Assembly (NCBI GenBank): GCA_030704425.1
Contig: JAPDHM010000001.1
Coordinates: 1,054,001-1,118,000, forward strand
Reading direction: 5' to 3'
From: Rhodobacteraceae bacterium IMCC1909
Lineage (GTDB): Bacteria > Pseudomonadota > Alphaproteobacteria > Rhodobacterales > Rhodobacteraceae
DNA: 64,000 bases
In this document: one piece after another, positions 53,615 through 63,958 of the stretch
Layout of the letters: each line of letters begins with the position of its first letter
Numbering within the stretch: position 1 is the first letter of the stretch
Notes under the pieces: generated by a model
Told to the model about the DNA's origin: nothing
Database searches by the model: none
What the model saw: the letters and a program-made list of their open reading frames with translations, nothing else
Made by a program: the position numbers and the translations under genes

Positions 53615-54619
53615 ATGGATATATTTGATCAACTCGTCGGAACGATTGAAGCCCCCGCCAAGCCGCGGCGCTTTGTGTTTGTCCTGCTCGAAGAGTTCAC
53701 AATGCTTTGCTTTTCGGCAGCGGTCGAATCTTTGCGGATCGCGAACCGCATGTCGGGGCGTGATCTTTATACATGGGTTTTGATGTCCGAAAGTGGCGCG
53801 CCTGTGCGCTGCTCGGCAGGGATTGAATTTGTTGTTCAGCATGAGTTGATTGATGTGTCGCGCGACGACACAGTCATGATCTGCGGCGGCGTAAACATCA
53901 AAACCGCCTCCTCTAAGAAAATTGTCAACTGGCTGCGCCGCGAGTCGCGCCGTGGGCCATTGATGGCGGGGCTTTGCACGGCGGGCTATACGCTGGCGAA
54001 AGCTGGGCTGCTCGACGGAAAACGCGCCACGATCCATTGGGAAAATCAGGACAGTTTTATTGAGGAGTTTGAGGAGGTCGAGCTTACGAAATCAGTTTTT
54101 GTCGTGGACGGCAACCGTATTACCACCGCTGGCGGCACCTCATCGATTGATCTCATGCTGAAACTGATCGCGCAGGATCATGGAGAGGATTTGGCCAATG
54201 CGGTGGCCGATCAGCTCATTTATTCCTCCATTCGGACCGATCAAGATACTCAGCGCCTTTCGATTCCCACGCGCATTGGGGTGCGCCATCCGAAATTGAG
54301 CCAAGTGATCCAAAAAATGGAACAAAATATTGAAGAGCCAATCAGCCCGTCGCTTTTGGCCCGAGATGTTAATATGTCGACCCGGCAGCTTGAGCGCTTG
54401 TTTCGCCGTTATCTCAACCGCTCACCAAAGCGTTACTACATGGAGCTGCGTTTGCAAAAAGCCCGCAATTTGTTGATGCAAACAGATATGTCAGTGATCA
54501 ATGTGGCTTTGGCCTGTGGCTTTGCCTCGCCCTCACATTTTTCGAAATGTTACCGAGCTCATTATGATACTACCCCTTACCGCGAACGCGGCGCGCAATC
54601 GTCGCGGTTATCACATTAA
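53615..54619 (+). CDS. GlxA family AraC-type transcriptional regulator
   Basis: A 334-residue regulator. The N-terminal class I glutamine-amidotransferase-like (DJ-1/PfpI) domain (~20-195) carries [15 protein letters not shown]. The C-terminal AraC helix-turn-helix pair contains [19 protein letters not shown] and [18 protein letters not shown]. The group includes GbdR and CdhR, which control betaine and carnitine catabolism, but the effector here is unknown. ATG 53615 has AAGGA at eight bases; the ATG at 53606 overlaps that site. Confidence 0.87.
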   Translation: MDIFDQLVGTIEAPAKPRRFVFVLLEEFTMLCFSAAVESLRIANRMSGRDLYTWVLMSESGAPVRCSAGIEFVVQHELIDVSRDDTVMICGGVNIKTASSKKIVNWLRRESRRGPLMAGLCTAGYTLAKAGLLDGKRATIHWENQDSFIEEFEEVELTKSVFVVDGNRITTAGGTSSIDLMLKLIAQDHGEDLANAVADQLIYSSIRTDQDTQRLSIPTRIGVRHPKLSQVIQKMEQNIEEPISPSLLARDVNMSTRQLERLFRRYLNRSPKRYYMELRLQKARNLLMQTDMSVINVALACGFASPSHFSKCYRAHYDTTPYRERGAQSSRLSH

Positions 54620-54806
54620 TTCAGCCAGTTGAGCCCATAAACTGTGTTTTAGTATTTTTTATCATTTGCCCAACTTTCAAAAGTATATGAAGTTTCATAA
54701 TATCGAGGAAAATGGACTTTGTGTGTCTGAAAAAATATCAAAGTCCAGGGAGCGTGTCCGGTTCACCGCACACAGATGCGCCTAAATGGCCAAATCCCTA
54801 GAAGCA

Positions 54807-54841
54807 AAATGCCGGGACACTGGGCCCCGGCATTTATTTTT
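54807..54841 (+). terminator. Terminator between the GlxA-type gene and livK
   Basis: Perfect ten-base stem AAATGCCGGG/CCCGGCATTT followed by ATTTTTT on the plus strand. On the minus strand the stem is followed by TTTTGC, so it may serve both convergent transcripts. Confidence 0.8.
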
Positions 54842-54857
54842 TGCGCTATTGACAGAC

Positions 54858-56051
54858 TTACTCAATTAATGTCGCCGCCCAAGCACCATCTACAACAGAG
54901 CTCATACTGAATAGGCCAGCAACGTCGCCGTTTTCATCGAAGTCTTGGTTTCCAGCTGCCCCTTCATAGTTGATGTCGCCACCCTTTGCGAGAATACCTT
55001 TGGCCTTTTCCCATTCACCTGGAAGGATAACTTCGCCTGGTGCGCTTGCAATTTCACGAAGTGCTGCTGCAATGCCTTCACGGTCAGCGGAGCCCGCTTT
55101 TTCGATTGCCAAAGCTATCATGAATGTCGCGTCATATGCGTTTGGAACGAATGGATCAGACGCAGGGACGCCCGCCGCATCCGCGATGGCTTTCCATGCT
55201 CCAAAGGCTTTTGTTGTTGGATCAGACGCAGAAGTTGTGAACGTGGTTGTACCCAAGTTCTCTGAACCTATCTGATCAATCACTTCATCAGACAACATGC
55301 CGTCTGCACCGATGAATGTTGTGAACGCAGATGTTTCTAAAGCGTTCCGCATCAATGTAATACCGCCAGAACCATAGTAAGCAAAAAGTGCGAGATTGTC
55401 AGATGTCGCGCCCAAGGTTGCAACTTCGGAGCGGTAGGAAGCTTTGCTTGGCTCGTGTGCCTCGTTGGCTGTAACCGTGCCGCCAGCAGCTGTAAATGCC
55501 TCAGAAAAAACGCCGGCGATCGCAACGTTATAGTCGTCGTTCGCATAAGAAACAGCAACATCAGTGATGCCTTTAGCAATCGCAAGGTTTGCTAATGCAA
55601 CACCTTGGTAAGCGTCAGAGGCAGCAGTACGGAATACAAGGTCGGTGCCATTCTCCATGTTTGTGATCGCAGGTGATGAGGCTGAAACAGATAACGTCAC
55701 AACACCGGCTGGAATTGAAACTGACTCAGCTTGCGCAATCGCAGCACCTGAACACACAGGACCAACAATAGCAGCAACAGAGCTAACGTTGATCAACTTG
55801 GTCACAGCATCTACTGCCGCAACAGGATCACAAGCGGAATCCGCACGAATGACGTTGTACGCTTCTCCACCAGAAAACATGCCGCCTTGATCGTTAATGT
55901 TCTGTGCAGCCAGATCAACAGCCTGCGCCATTGGGGCAACAAGATCAGGGATAGGGCCCGTCAAAGCCATTGGATTGCCAATGTTGACGTCAGCAACAGC
56001 AGTTGTTGCTAACATCCCTATCAGTGTGTTCGCGAATAGTATTTTTTTCAT
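54858..56051 (-). CDS. Branched-chain/other amino acid ABC substrate-binding protein (LivK-like)
   Basis: A 397-residue periplasmic binding protein with signal peptide KKILFANTLIGMLATTAVA. The mature part is a type I fold (VNIGNPMALTGPIPDLVAPM at the start, IVGPVCSGAAIAQA later). It is the last gene of livG-F-H-M-K. The Liv family carries branched-chain amino acids but also proline derivatives, amides and urea; the specificity is not readable. The codons look less GC-rich than in flanking core genes. Confidence 0.9.
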   Translation of the reverse strand: MKKILFANTLIGMLATTAVADVNIGNPMALTGPIPDLVAPMAQAVDLAAQNINDQGGMFSGGEAYNVIRADSACDPVAAVDAVTKLINVSSVAAIVGPVCSGAAIAQAESVSIPAGVVTLSVSASSPAITNMENGTDLVFRTAASDAYQGVALANLAIAKGITDVAVSYANDDYNVAIAGVFSEAFTAAGGTVTANEAHEPSKASYRSEVATLGATSDNLALFAYYGSGGITLMRNALETSAFTTFIGADGMLSDEVIDQIGSENLGTTTFTTSASDPTTKAFGAWKAIADAAGVPASDPFVPNAYDATFMIALAIEKAGSADREGIAAALREIASAPGEVILPGEWEKAKGILAKGGDINYEGAAGNQDFDENGDVAGLFSMSSVVDGAWAATLIE

Positions 56052-56075
56052 GTTTAGTCTCCCAGTTCCCGCGAG

Positions 56076-57146
56076 TTATTTATTTGACCGAGGCGAAGCG
56101 GGTCTCACCTCTGGCAGTATCCCTGCAGGGTACTTTTGTAACACTACCTGCATCAGAATTCCAATTAGCATCATCCGCAAAAATCCGGCGCGTGTCGCGA
56201 GTAACCCTGTATCAAAAGTCTGGAACACATAACCGGCCAAGTCAATAATACCACTTATCATCAATTCGCTTGCAGACCAGATGGTCCAGATAAGGAAAGC
56301 CCCCAGCATTGCACCACGATTATTACCCGACCCACCAAGAATTAACATCACCCAAACAAGGAACGTGACCTTCGCAGGATCAAATGTATTCGTCGGTTCT
56401 ATCAGGCGCAAATGCTGAGCAAACAGTGCTCCTGCGAACCCCATGATCGCTGCCCCAATCACAAACGCTTCGACGCGGCGCGCAGTTACGTTCTTACCAG
56501 ACGCGCGCGCTGCCGGTTCGTTTTCACGGATAGCAGTCATCATACGCCCCCAAGGCGAGATGCGCGCGCGCTCTAACATGCGATAGATGACGTACATGCA
56601 GAAGAGAACGGTCGCAGCAAAACATGGCTGCCACCACCAATTTGGGAGTGCGTCAAAGAATACGGCCCAGCCGTCTGGAGTGTTGAACCAACTCATTGGC
56701 CAACTTGAATAGAACCGTTCTTCTGAGAAATGTTCCCAAGCGCGCGGGATCTTGTTGATGCCACGCGGGCCATTGGTGACTTCGGTTTCGTTCTTCAGGA
56801 TCAGCTTGATGATTTCGGCAATCCCGATAGTCGCAATCGCGAGATAATCCGATCGTAAACGTATGCATATCAGACCGATCACACCCGCAATCACGGCAGA
56901 GGCGACCATCGCTACGAACATCCCAACCGGTAAAGGTAGATCCAAACCACCATAGTGGAACGTGCTTTCAGCAGTTGTCAGCAGGGCATAAGTATAGGCA
57001 CCAACTGCGGCGAATCCCACAATACCTACGTTGAAAAGACCCGCGAACCCCCACTGTACATTAAGCCCCAGCGCAAAGATTGCGTAGATACCGCCAACAG
57101 TAGCCAGCGAGAGGAAGTAGAGAAAATAGCCTAAATATGCCTCCAT
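56076..57146 (-). CDS. Branched-chain amino acid ABC permease LivM
   Basis: A 356-residue permease with about nine helices. The LivM pattern is FGLNVQWGFAGLFNVGIVGFA-like near residue 27 and the EAA-like loop PWGRMMTAIRENEPAARASG near residue 200. Its ATG shares one base with the livH stop (TAATG), so translation is coupled. Confidence 0.9.
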   Translation of the reverse strand: MEAYLGYFLYFLSLATVGGIYAIFALGLNVQWGFAGLFNVGIVGFAAVGAYTYALLTTAESTFHYGGLDLPLPVGMFVAMVASAVIAGVIGLICIRLRSDYLAIATIGIAEIIKLILKNETEVTNGPRGINKIPRAWEHFSEERFYSSWPMSWFNTPDGWAVFFDALPNWWWQPCFAATVLFCMYVIYRMLERARISPWGRMMTAIRENEPAARASGKNVTARRVEAFVIGAAIMGFAGALFAQHLRLIEPTNTFDPAKVTFLVWVMLILGGSGNNRGAMLGAFLIWTIWSASELMISGIIDLAGYVFQTFDTGLLATRAGFLRMMLIGILMQVVLQKYPAGILPEVRPASPRSNK

Positions 57147-58096
57147 TAGAACGACCTCCCCTTGAACAAGCCCTGCGGCCGCACAATCAACATGACGACC
57201 ATAATCGCGAAGGCAACGCCTGTCTTGTAACCAGGGCTAAGAAGAGGCGCATCGCCGATCCACGGATAGGCGGAAAGCTCTTCTGAAAGCCCTATGACAA
57301 GCCCACCAACTACAGCGCCATAAGGTTTACCAATGCCTCCAAGAATGGCGGCGGCGAACATAGGCAGCAACATGCGAAAGCCCATCGTCGTTTCCAGCAT
57401 CTGGATATCCATCGCGAGAAAAACACCAGCGGCAATCGCACAAACGCCGCCAACGATCCATGTAGCGCGGATCACCTGATCCACGTCGATGCCTGTAACA
57501 TGCGCAAGATCAGGACTGTCTGAAACCGCACGCATCGCTTTACCTATCCGCGTGCGATTGAGAATGTAGCTTAGCACAACGACAAACAAGATCGTGCCAG
57601 CAAAAATAAACAAGTGCTTGTTCGGTATCAACAGCATCGCACCAATGTCACTGCTCCACCCCAACAGGCTTGGGTTTGGTTTGGCAATTCCCGGCACAAA
57701 GGTAAGCTGGTTTGGACCCCAGATCACTTGTACAGCACTACGCAAGATCAACATCATACCAAAGCTGGCCATAACTACTTTAATGGTGTCAGCCTTGCGG
57801 AAGGGCTTGTAGAAAAACTTATCGGTCCAGAAAAACAGATAGATCACCACGATAGAGGCTGGAATTGCAGCAAGCAAAGGATGCACTGCAATCCCTAATA
57901 CTGCCGTAGCAATCGCCATAATCGTCCATGTTAGGTAGGCCCCCATCATCATCAATTCACCATGCGCAAAGTTGGCAAAACGCAAAATACCAAAGGTCAG
58001 CGTGATCCCAATCGCACCCAGCGCGTATATACAACCTAATACCAAACCGGGAATGAAGTAGAAGTTCACGAATTCAAAACCAAATGATTCCCACAT
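57146..58096 (-). CDS. Branched-chain amino acid ABC permease LivH
   Basis: A 316-residue permease with about eight helices and the LivH N-terminus GCIYALGAIGITLTFGILRF, then ANFAHGELMM. The ATG at 58096 follows the livF stop by one base and has a GGGGGG site; the longer frame from 58243 only overlaps livF. It pairs with LivM to form the membrane channel. Confidence 0.91.
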   Translation of the reverse strand: MWESFGFEFVNFYFIPGLVLGCIYALGAIGITLTFGILRFANFAHGELMMMGAYLTWTIMAIATAVLGIAVHPLLAAIPASIVVIYLFFWTDKFFYKPFRKADTIKVVMASFGMMLILRSAVQVIWGPNQLTFVPGIAKPNPSLLGWSSDIGAMLLIPNKHLFIFAGTILFVVVLSYILNRTRIGKAMRAVSDSPDLAHVTGIDVDQVIRATWIVGGVCAIAAGVFLAMDIQMLETTMGFRMLLPMFAAAILGGIGKPYGAVVGGLVIGLSEELSAYPWIGDAPLLSPGYKTGVAFAIMVVMLIVRPQGLFKGRSF

Positions 58097-58097
58097 A

Positions 58098-58808
58098 TCA
58101 GTGCCCCCCGCCCAAAAACATGCGCGCAATTTCGCGATCTTCAAGCAACTCCTTACCTTTCCCAGTGTAACGGTTCGCACCGTCCACCAGAACATAACCA
58201 CGATCCGCAACACCAAGCGCTTGCTTGGCATTCTGCTCAACAATCAAAATAGGAACACCTGTTGATTTAATTTTTTGGATTGTTGTAAAAATTTCACCAC
58301 GATATTTTGGTGATAACCCAGCAGTTGGTTCATCAAGTAACAAAATCTTCGCATCAACCATCAGCGCCTTAGCCATCGCAACCATCTGACGTTGACCGCC
58401 AGACAGCGACCCCGCCGCTTGGTTCCTTTTTTCACCAAGGTCTGGGAATAGCTCAAACATCTCTGCGAGGCGCTCTCGGATGCCTAAGGGACGTGTCCAC
58501 GCCCCCATCTCAAGGTTTTCTTGCACGGACAGGTTCACAAAAACGTTCTGCGTTTGCGGCACGTAAGAAATACCAAGACGCACTACTTCAGCCGCTGGCG
58601 TATTGGTGATATCTTTACCGTTCAATTCGACATTGCCGGAATTAATGGTAAGCAAGCCAAGCACTGATTTCATCGCCGTTGACTTGCCAGCACCATTAGG
58701 ACCGATGATCGCTACAATTTCATTTGGGTTAACAAATATGGACACGTCATGCAGAACCTCTGTCTGGCCATAACCTGCGTACAAGTTGTTTAGAGATAGA
58801 ACGCTCAT
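58098..58808 (-). CDS. Branched-chain amino acid ABC ATPase LivF
   Basis: A 236-residue ABC ATPase. Walker A is GPNGAGKST, the signature is LSGGQRQMV and Walker B is KILLLDEPTAGLSP. The QTQNVF segment around the Q-loop and short length match LivF. It overlaps the livG stop by four bases. Confidence 0.93.
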   Translation of the reverse strand: MSVLSLNNLYAGYGQTEVLHDVSIFVNPNEIVAIIGPNGAGKSTAMKSVLGLLTINSGNVELNGKDITNTPAAEVVRLGISYVPQTQNVFVNLSVQENLEMGAWTRPLGIRERLAEMFELFPDLGEKRNQAAGSLSGGQRQMVAMAKALMVDAKILLLDEPTAGLSPKYRGEIFTTIQKIKSTGVPILIVEQNAKQALGVADRGYVLVDGANRYTGKGKELLEDREIARMFLGGGH

Positions 58809-59584
58809 ACTACTTCACCACCGAAATAGGCGTCGATTACGCGTTCGTCACTGCGTACCTCGTCCATTGTGCCGTGCATCAAGACTTGTCCTTCTGCAAG
58901 CACCACAACTTTGCCACAAAGACGCGCGATCATGTCCATGTCATGCTCTATAATACAAAAAGTATAGCCACGCTCTTGGTTCAACTGTTCGATCATGTCT
59001 GCAACCTTGCGCATTAAAGTCGGGTTCACCCCAGCGCCTGGTTCGTCCAAAAGAACGACTTTAGAATCGTTCATCATCGTGCGGCCGATTTCAAGAAGCT
59101 TCTTTTGACCACCAGAAAGATTGCCCGCAAGTTCATCAACAACATGGGTCAAACCCAAAAATTCCAATGTCTCACGAGCTAGTTCGACAACCTCTGCTTC
59201 GCGCTTTCGCACTTTAGCACCTGCGAACCAGCTAGACCAAATGCTTTCACCTACTTGCCGAGGGGCTGCAACCGCCAAGTTTTCAAGGGATGTCATGCGT
59301 GCATACTCGTTGCTTAGCTGGAAGGTACGCATCAAGCCCTTGTGATAAAGAAGATCGGTGCGCTGACCGGTCACGTCTTCACCAAGCAATTCAATGCTAC
59401 CAGCGGTAGGTGGTAATTCACCCGCAATCATATTGAACATCGTAGTCTTGCCAGCACCGTTTGGACCAATAAGACCAACGATTGCGCCCCGCTCCACATT
59501 AAGATCGACACCGCGTACCGCATGAAGGCCCCCAAAGTTCTTTTTGAGCCCTGAAACGCTGAGCACATTGTCACTCGCCGCCAT
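58805..59584 (-). CDS. Branched-chain amino acid ABC ATPase LivG
   Basis: A 259-residue ABC ATPase, the first gene of the liv operon. Walker A is GPNGAGKTT, signature LSGGQKKLLE and Walker B VVLLDEPGAGVNP; the C-terminal HDMD segment and YFGGE ending are typical of LivG. GGGAG lies about ten bases before the ATG. Confidence 0.93.
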   Translation of the reverse strand: MAASDNVLSVSGLKKNFGGLHAVRGVDLNVERGAIVGLIGPNGAGKTTMFNMIAGELPPTAGSIELLGEDVTGQRTDLLYHKGLMRTFQLSNEYARMTSLENLAVAAPRQVGESIWSSWFAGAKVRKREAEVVELARETLEFLGLTHVVDELAGNLSGGQKKLLEIGRTMMNDSKVVLLDEPGAGVNPTLMRKVADMIEQLNQERGYTFCIIEHDMDMIARLCGKVVVLAEGQVLMHGTMDEVRSDERVIDAYFGGEVV

Positions 59585-60366
59585 ACATTATTCTCCCTTA
59601 GAAATCCAAAGCGCGCCATAGGCTTATCGTGACTCTCTTAGCGCATTTAATGGATAAATGGCCATGCAAATAAATAAGCAAGCTTTTTTCTCTACAGCGA
59701 ATTATTGCGATAGGTACCAAGCGTTGCCCCTGGCAAACAAGAATACAAAACGTTCCTGAAATAGACAACCAGTAGGACATACGCAACGTTGGGCTGACAA
59801 AAGTGTTATTAATTTGATAATTTTTATGTACTTATGTCGGTAAAGACGGCTCTTGAATCTTATGTTTCAACTTGGCCCTTGTCTTTCATTTAGATACGAA
59901 ATGATCGACGATATTACTCCCTCATCAAAATACCAATTCGGACCACAATGATCTCACCACAAAAAAGCTAAGGTCGGGCACACGCTGGCAAACAATAGGT
60001 GAAATCGTATGCATGCCAACCGTCAGTGCTTAGTAAAAGCAATGTCTGCTTGCTCAATGGACACTGGACGCCTCGCCCCCCCGCTAGATTCACTTGCCCA
60101 GTACTGAATAACCCGGTCCCAAGACTCTGGACCTTTTGCTTGGCATGGCGTTCCGATATCTTGAGGGACAACTAGAGCTATTGGGTGCAGCAATCCCTGA
60201 ACCAATCTAATTTAGACTAATGTTTGATTGTGGGTAATGATTTGCGATAAAATTTTAATTATTTTTAATTAATTAATACATTATCTACAATTCAACGGTT
60301 TCAAAAGGCAATGCCCAGAGCTTTGTAAAAAATATATATTGCAAAGTGCATCGTTGGCGAAGAATC
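59585..60366. other. Gene-poor 780-base gap between livG and the racemase-family gene
   Basis: AT-rich overall, with no intact gene recognised. On the minus strand at 60023-60205 and in a shifted frame at 59968-60171 there are short frames with protein-like stretches (for example PQDIGTPCQAKGPESWDRV). They could be remains of a lost catabolic gene, but I cannot match them to a family. Confidence 0.4.
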
Positions 60367-61398
60367 TTATTTGTAGTTCGGCCAAGTATCAGCAAGCCGG
60401 TAGCCCTCGGGCCATGGATCGCTTGGATCCAACATGTGTTGGTGTGTGCCCGTTACCCAACCACGACCACTGATCTGTGGTCTAATTGCTGAGATTTTTC
60501 CAACTTTTGTTTCGCCCAAGATTTTACCCTGGAATTTCGATCCGATGATCGAAATTCCTGTGAAGCGGTCTCCAACGGTCATCTCACCCTTTGCATAAAG
60601 CAACGCCATACGAGCAGAGACAGCAGTTCCAGTTGGTGAACGATCTAGCTTTCCTGGCTGGATGGAGACCACCGATTTTGCCTGAAGGACACCGTCAACA
60701 TATTGCAACATACCTGCAAATAGACAGAACGAATGGTGTCTCCAATCTGGATTTAGTGGATGAACAAAACTCAATTGTTCATTTGCAGCATTTGTGATTT
60801 TCACGCCCAGTTCAGCGAGATTTTGTGCCTCGTCGGATTTCAGCGAAAGCCCAAATGAAGCCTGATCAACCACGACGAAACTGTCACCGCCAAACGCTGT
60901 GTCCACCATGACGGTTCCGATACCTTCAATTTCCAGAGGTACGGCTATCAGGCCAGCAAATGAGGGCAGGTTTTCCACTTCAATCAACTCAGCTTTGCCA
61001 TTGGCGCAATACGCCCGAACGCGCACAAGGCCACCAGGAGCTTCAAGAACCATTTCTGTGACAGGCTCTTGCATCGGAATAATGCCTGTATCCAGCAAGA
61101 CGGTAGATACACAAATTGAATTTGAGCCAGACATTGGCGGTGTATCCTCCGGCTCCATGATGATCCAAGCCGCATGAGCCTCTGGATTCTTGGGTGGCAC
61201 CAATAGATTAACATGGCGAAACACACCGCCGCGCGGTTCATTAAGCATGAAATTGCGAAGTACGTCATCCTTGGCAATCCACTCGCGTTGCGCCCAAATG
61301 CTATCGCCGGCCGGTGGTGCGACGCCACCAATAATTACGTCTCCAACCTCGCCCTCGGCATGACAAGAAACTGAGTGGATAACTTTTGTGCTTCGCAT
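60367..61398 (-). CDS. Proline racemase superfamily protein, trans-3-hydroxyproline dehydratase-like
   Basis: A 343-residue member of the proline racemase/hydroxyproline epimerase fold. It opens with [19 protein letters not shown] and has the family segments [27 protein letters not shown] and [21 protein letters not shown]. At the two acid-base positions that are Cys in racemases and epimerases it has Ser90 ([10 protein letters not shown]) and Thr256 (DRSPTGT). A two-Cys racemization mechanism is thus excluded, and dehydration of trans-3-hydroxy-L-proline is the likeliest activity. It lies upstream of the liv operon on the same strand. Confidence 0.85.
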   Translation of the reverse strand: MRSTKVIHSVSCHAEGEVGDVIIGGVAPPAGDSIWAQREWIAKDDVLRNFMLNEPRGGVFRHVNLLVPPKNPEAHAAWIIMEPEDTPPMSGSNSICVSTVLLDTGIIPMQEPVTEMVLEAPGGLVRVRAYCANGKAELIEVENLPSFAGLIAVPLEIEGIGTVMVDTAFGGDSFVVVDQASFGLSLKSDEAQNLAELGVKITNAANEQLSFVHPLNPDWRHHSFCLFAGMLQYVDGVLQAKSVVSIQPGKLDRSPTGTAVSARMALLYAKGEMTVGDRFTGISIIGSKFQGKILGETKVGKISAIRPQISGRGWVTGTHQHMLDPSDPWPEGYRLADTWPNYK

Positions 61399-62018
61399 GT
61401 TTCGACCTTAACGAATGTTAGAAGACATTTCGACTGATATAGCAGCCTTAGGTAATGGTCCAAAGCATTTTCTGCTTCCGAAATTATTATGCGTATCACA
61501 GAACTCAAAAAATTATAATACCAATATTTATAGTCGGTAGTCTAAGGCGCCGACCCCCAAGTTAGTGGTTACTTGTTCCGTGACATTCAGCCCTGCTTTG
61601 GTTGGGTGCTGCTCCCAATTGCTACTGGATTCAATAACCACCGACCAAATAACGCCATCCTACTCGGATTGAGTCACAACAACGCTAACAGCAAGACGTG
61701 GGTGTCCGCTCTAAAACGTATGCGCAGAGGCAGATTTAAGTACTCGTTTTTACACGTTAAGAATCTGGCTTTGTTTTCTGGCGCCAACATTGAACGTGTA
61801 GTCATGGCGACATCGTTGACTGTAGCAGGCCTTGCATCAACTGCGTGGCATTTAATCGATTAGATAAGTTTTTGAACCACTCTCATTTACCTGTAAGTCC
61901 GTGTGTCGATCTTCGCCACAGCTGTTGTTGGCGGGCTAGGTAGTCATGGGGTTGATATTAATTTTGGTACTCAAATCTGCGCCTAAAGGATTCATGTCTG
62001 AAAAGTAGCTCTTTCCTT
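61399..62018. other. Intergenic region upstream of typA without a convincing gene
   Basis: About 620 bases of mixed composition. The only frame of note is 61573-61863 (+), 96 codons from a TTG, with no ribosome binding site and no recognisable family. I treat it as noncoding or decayed DNA. Confidence 0.4.
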
Positions 62019-62049
62019 TCGCCGCGCCGCAGTATAGGCGGCGCGGTGA
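62019..62049 (+). repeat. Strong hairpin in the typA leader
   Basis: CCGCGCCGC (62022-62030) and GCGGCGCGG (62038-62046) form a perfect nine-base stem around AGTATAG, extendable to about eleven pairs. It ends four bases before the AAGGAAGAG ribosome binding site of typA. No T tract follows. Confidence 0.6.
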
Positions 62050-62067
62050 GCAAGGAAGAGGCACCTA

Positions 62068-63885
62068 ATGGACCTTCGTAATATCGCGATCATCGCACAC
62101 GTTGACCACGGCAAAACCACTTTGGTGGATGAGCTGTTAAAGCAATCCGGCACCTACCGGGAAAATCAAGCCACGACCGAACGGGCCATGGACAGCAATG
62201 ACTTGGAACGAGAGCGGGGCATCACCATTCTGGCCAAGGCGACATCGGTAGTATGGCACGGCACGCGGATCAACATCGTTGACACGCCAGGTCACGCGGA
62301 TTTCGGCGGCGAGGTGGAACGCATCCTGTCTATGGTGGACGGAGTCGTCTTGTTGGTGGACGCGGCAGAAGGCCCAATGCCTCAGACGAAATTTGTCACC
62401 TCCAAAGCGCTGGCGCTTGGCCTGAACCCGATTGTCGTGGTCAATAAAGTGGACAAGCCCGATGGTGAACCTGACCGCGCCCTAGATGAGTGTTTTGATC
62501 TCTTTGCGTCACTGGATGCCAATGAGCAGCAATTGGACTTCCCGGTTCTCTATGCCTCTGGTCGAGCTGGCTGGGCAGATGAGGAGCTGGACGGGCCGCG
62601 TAAGGATCTTTCCGCTTTGTTCGAGTTGATCGTGCGCCATGTGCAATCCCCCAAACAGGCAGAAAAAGCCCATGAGCCCTTTTCCATGCTGGCGACGACG
62701 CTTGGAGCGGATCCATTCATTGGCCGCATTCTGACCGGGCGGGTCGAAACGGGCCGCCTCAAAGCTGGGGACCCCGTGAAGGCCCTATCTCGGGATGGCA
62801 GCAAGATTGAGCAGTTCCGCTGCACAAAAATTCTCGCATTCCGCGGCCTGTCGCAGACTGCGATTGATGAGGCCGTGGCGGGCGATATCGTGTCGCTGGC
62901 TGGCATGACCAAAGCCACCGTTGCAGACACCATCTGCGCACCTGAAATAAACGAGGCCCTGCCCTCATTGCCGATTGATCCCCCCACCATATCGGTGACC
63001 TTTGGGATCAATGACAGCCCCCTCGCCGGCCGTGACGGTAAAAAAGTTCAAAGCCGGGTGATCCGCAAGCGTTTGATGGAAGAAGCGGAAACCAATGTAG
63101 CGATCCGCGTGACAGATACGCCAAGCGGCGAGGCCTTTGAGGTCGCCGGCCGCGGCGAGTTGCAAATGGGTGTTCTGATCGAGAACATGCGCCGTGAAGG
63201 TTTTGAGCTGTCTATCAGCCGCCCACGGGTTTTGTTCAAAGAAGCGGATAGCCAGCGCCTGGAGCCCATCGAAGAAGTGACCGTCGATGTGGATGAAGAA
63301 TATTCTGGTGTTGTGATTGAAAAGCTGACCGGCTTTCGCAAGGGTGACTTGGTAGAGATGAAATCCGCAGGGGCCGGCAAGACGCGCATCATCGCGCATG
63401 TGCCGTCACGCGGCCTGATCGGCTATCAAGGCGAATTCATGACCGACACCCGCGGCAACGGCGTTTTGAACCGCGTATTTCACACCTGGGCTCCTCACAA
63501 AGGTGCGATCCCAGGCCGTCGAGCTGGCGTTTTGATCTCCATGGAGAATGGGGTCTCTGTGCCCTATGCGATCTTTAACCTTGAAGATCGCGGCAAATTC
63601 TTCATCGGCAGCCAAGAGGATGTCTACCAAGGCATGATTATCGGCGAGCACAACCGCGAAAACGATCTTGAGGTGAATCCGCTTAAAGGCAAGAAATTGA
63701 CGAACGTGCGGGCCAGCGGAACGGATGAAGCGGTGCGCCTGACCACGCCTGTCAAAATGTCATTGGAAGAGGCGATTGCATATATCGACAATGATGAGCT
63801 GGTGGAAGTCACGCCGAATGCCATTCGTCTGCGTAAGATCCACCTCGATCCGCATGAGCGCAAACGCGCCTCACGCAGCGCATAA
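62068..63885 (+). CDS. typA: Translational GTPase TypA/BipA
   Basis: A 605-residue ribosome-binding GTPase involved in stress and low-temperature ribosome assembly. G1 is [11 protein letters not shown]3 DTPGHADF, and G4 NKVD. EF-G-like domains and the TypA-specific C-terminal domain follow ([18 protein letters not shown], then [19 protein letters not shown] split over the motif). AAGGAAGAG lies before the ATG and a strong hairpin precedes it. Confidence 0.96.
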   Translation: MDLRNIAIIAHVDHGKTTLVDELLKQSGTYRENQATTERAMDSNDLERERGITILAKATSVVWHGTRINIVDTPGHADFGGEVERILSMVDGVVLLVDAAEGPMPQTKFVTSKALALGLNPIVVVNKVDKPDGEPDRALDECFDLFASLDANEQQLDFPVLYASGRAGWADEELDGPRKDLSALFELIVRHVQSPKQAEKAHEPFSMLATTLGADPFIGRILTGRVETGRLKAGDPVKALSRDGSKIEQFRCTKILAFRGLSQTAIDEAVAGDIVSLAGMTKATVADTICAPEINEALPSLPIDPPTISVTFGINDSPLAGRDGKKVQSRVIRKRLMEEAETNVAIRVTDTPSGEAFEVAGRGELQMGVLIENMRREGFELSISRPRVLFKEADSQRLEPIEEVTVDVDEEYSGVVIEKLTGFRKGDLVEMKSAGAGKTRIIAHVPSRGLIGYQGEFMTDTRGNGVLNRVFHTWAPHKGAIPGRRAGVLISMENGVSVPYAIFNLEDRGKFFIGSQEDVYQGMIIGEHNRENDLEVNPLKGKKLTNVRASGTDEAVRLTTPVKMSLEEAIAYIDNDELVEVTPNAIRLRKIHLDPHERKRASRSA

Positions 63886-63890
63886 ATAGC

Positions 63891-63928
63891 AAAAAGGGAT
63901 GCAGAGTTTCATCTGCATCCCTTTTTAT
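63891..63928 (+). terminator. Terminator of typA
   Basis: Perfect fifteen-base stem AAAAAGGGATGCAGA/TCTGCATCCCTTTTT with a six-base loop. Confidence 0.93.
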
Positions 63929-63958
63929 TCTTTAGCCTATACCCAGTTCAATCCGCGA

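Noticed and set aside
53444-54037. N-terminal extension of the aroG frame by ~198 codons
   Set aside because: It is antisense to the well-supported GlxA-type gene, does not look like DAHP synthase, and the start at 53443 has a good ribosome binding site.
54858-61398. Prophage or integrative element around the liv genes
   Set aside because: No integrase, tRNA, terminal repeat or phage gene was seen; only base composition and gene-poor borders are suggestive.
61573-61863. 96-codon plus-strand frame upstream of typA
   Set aside because: TTG start, no ribosome binding site, no recognisable domain; likely chance or decayed sequence.
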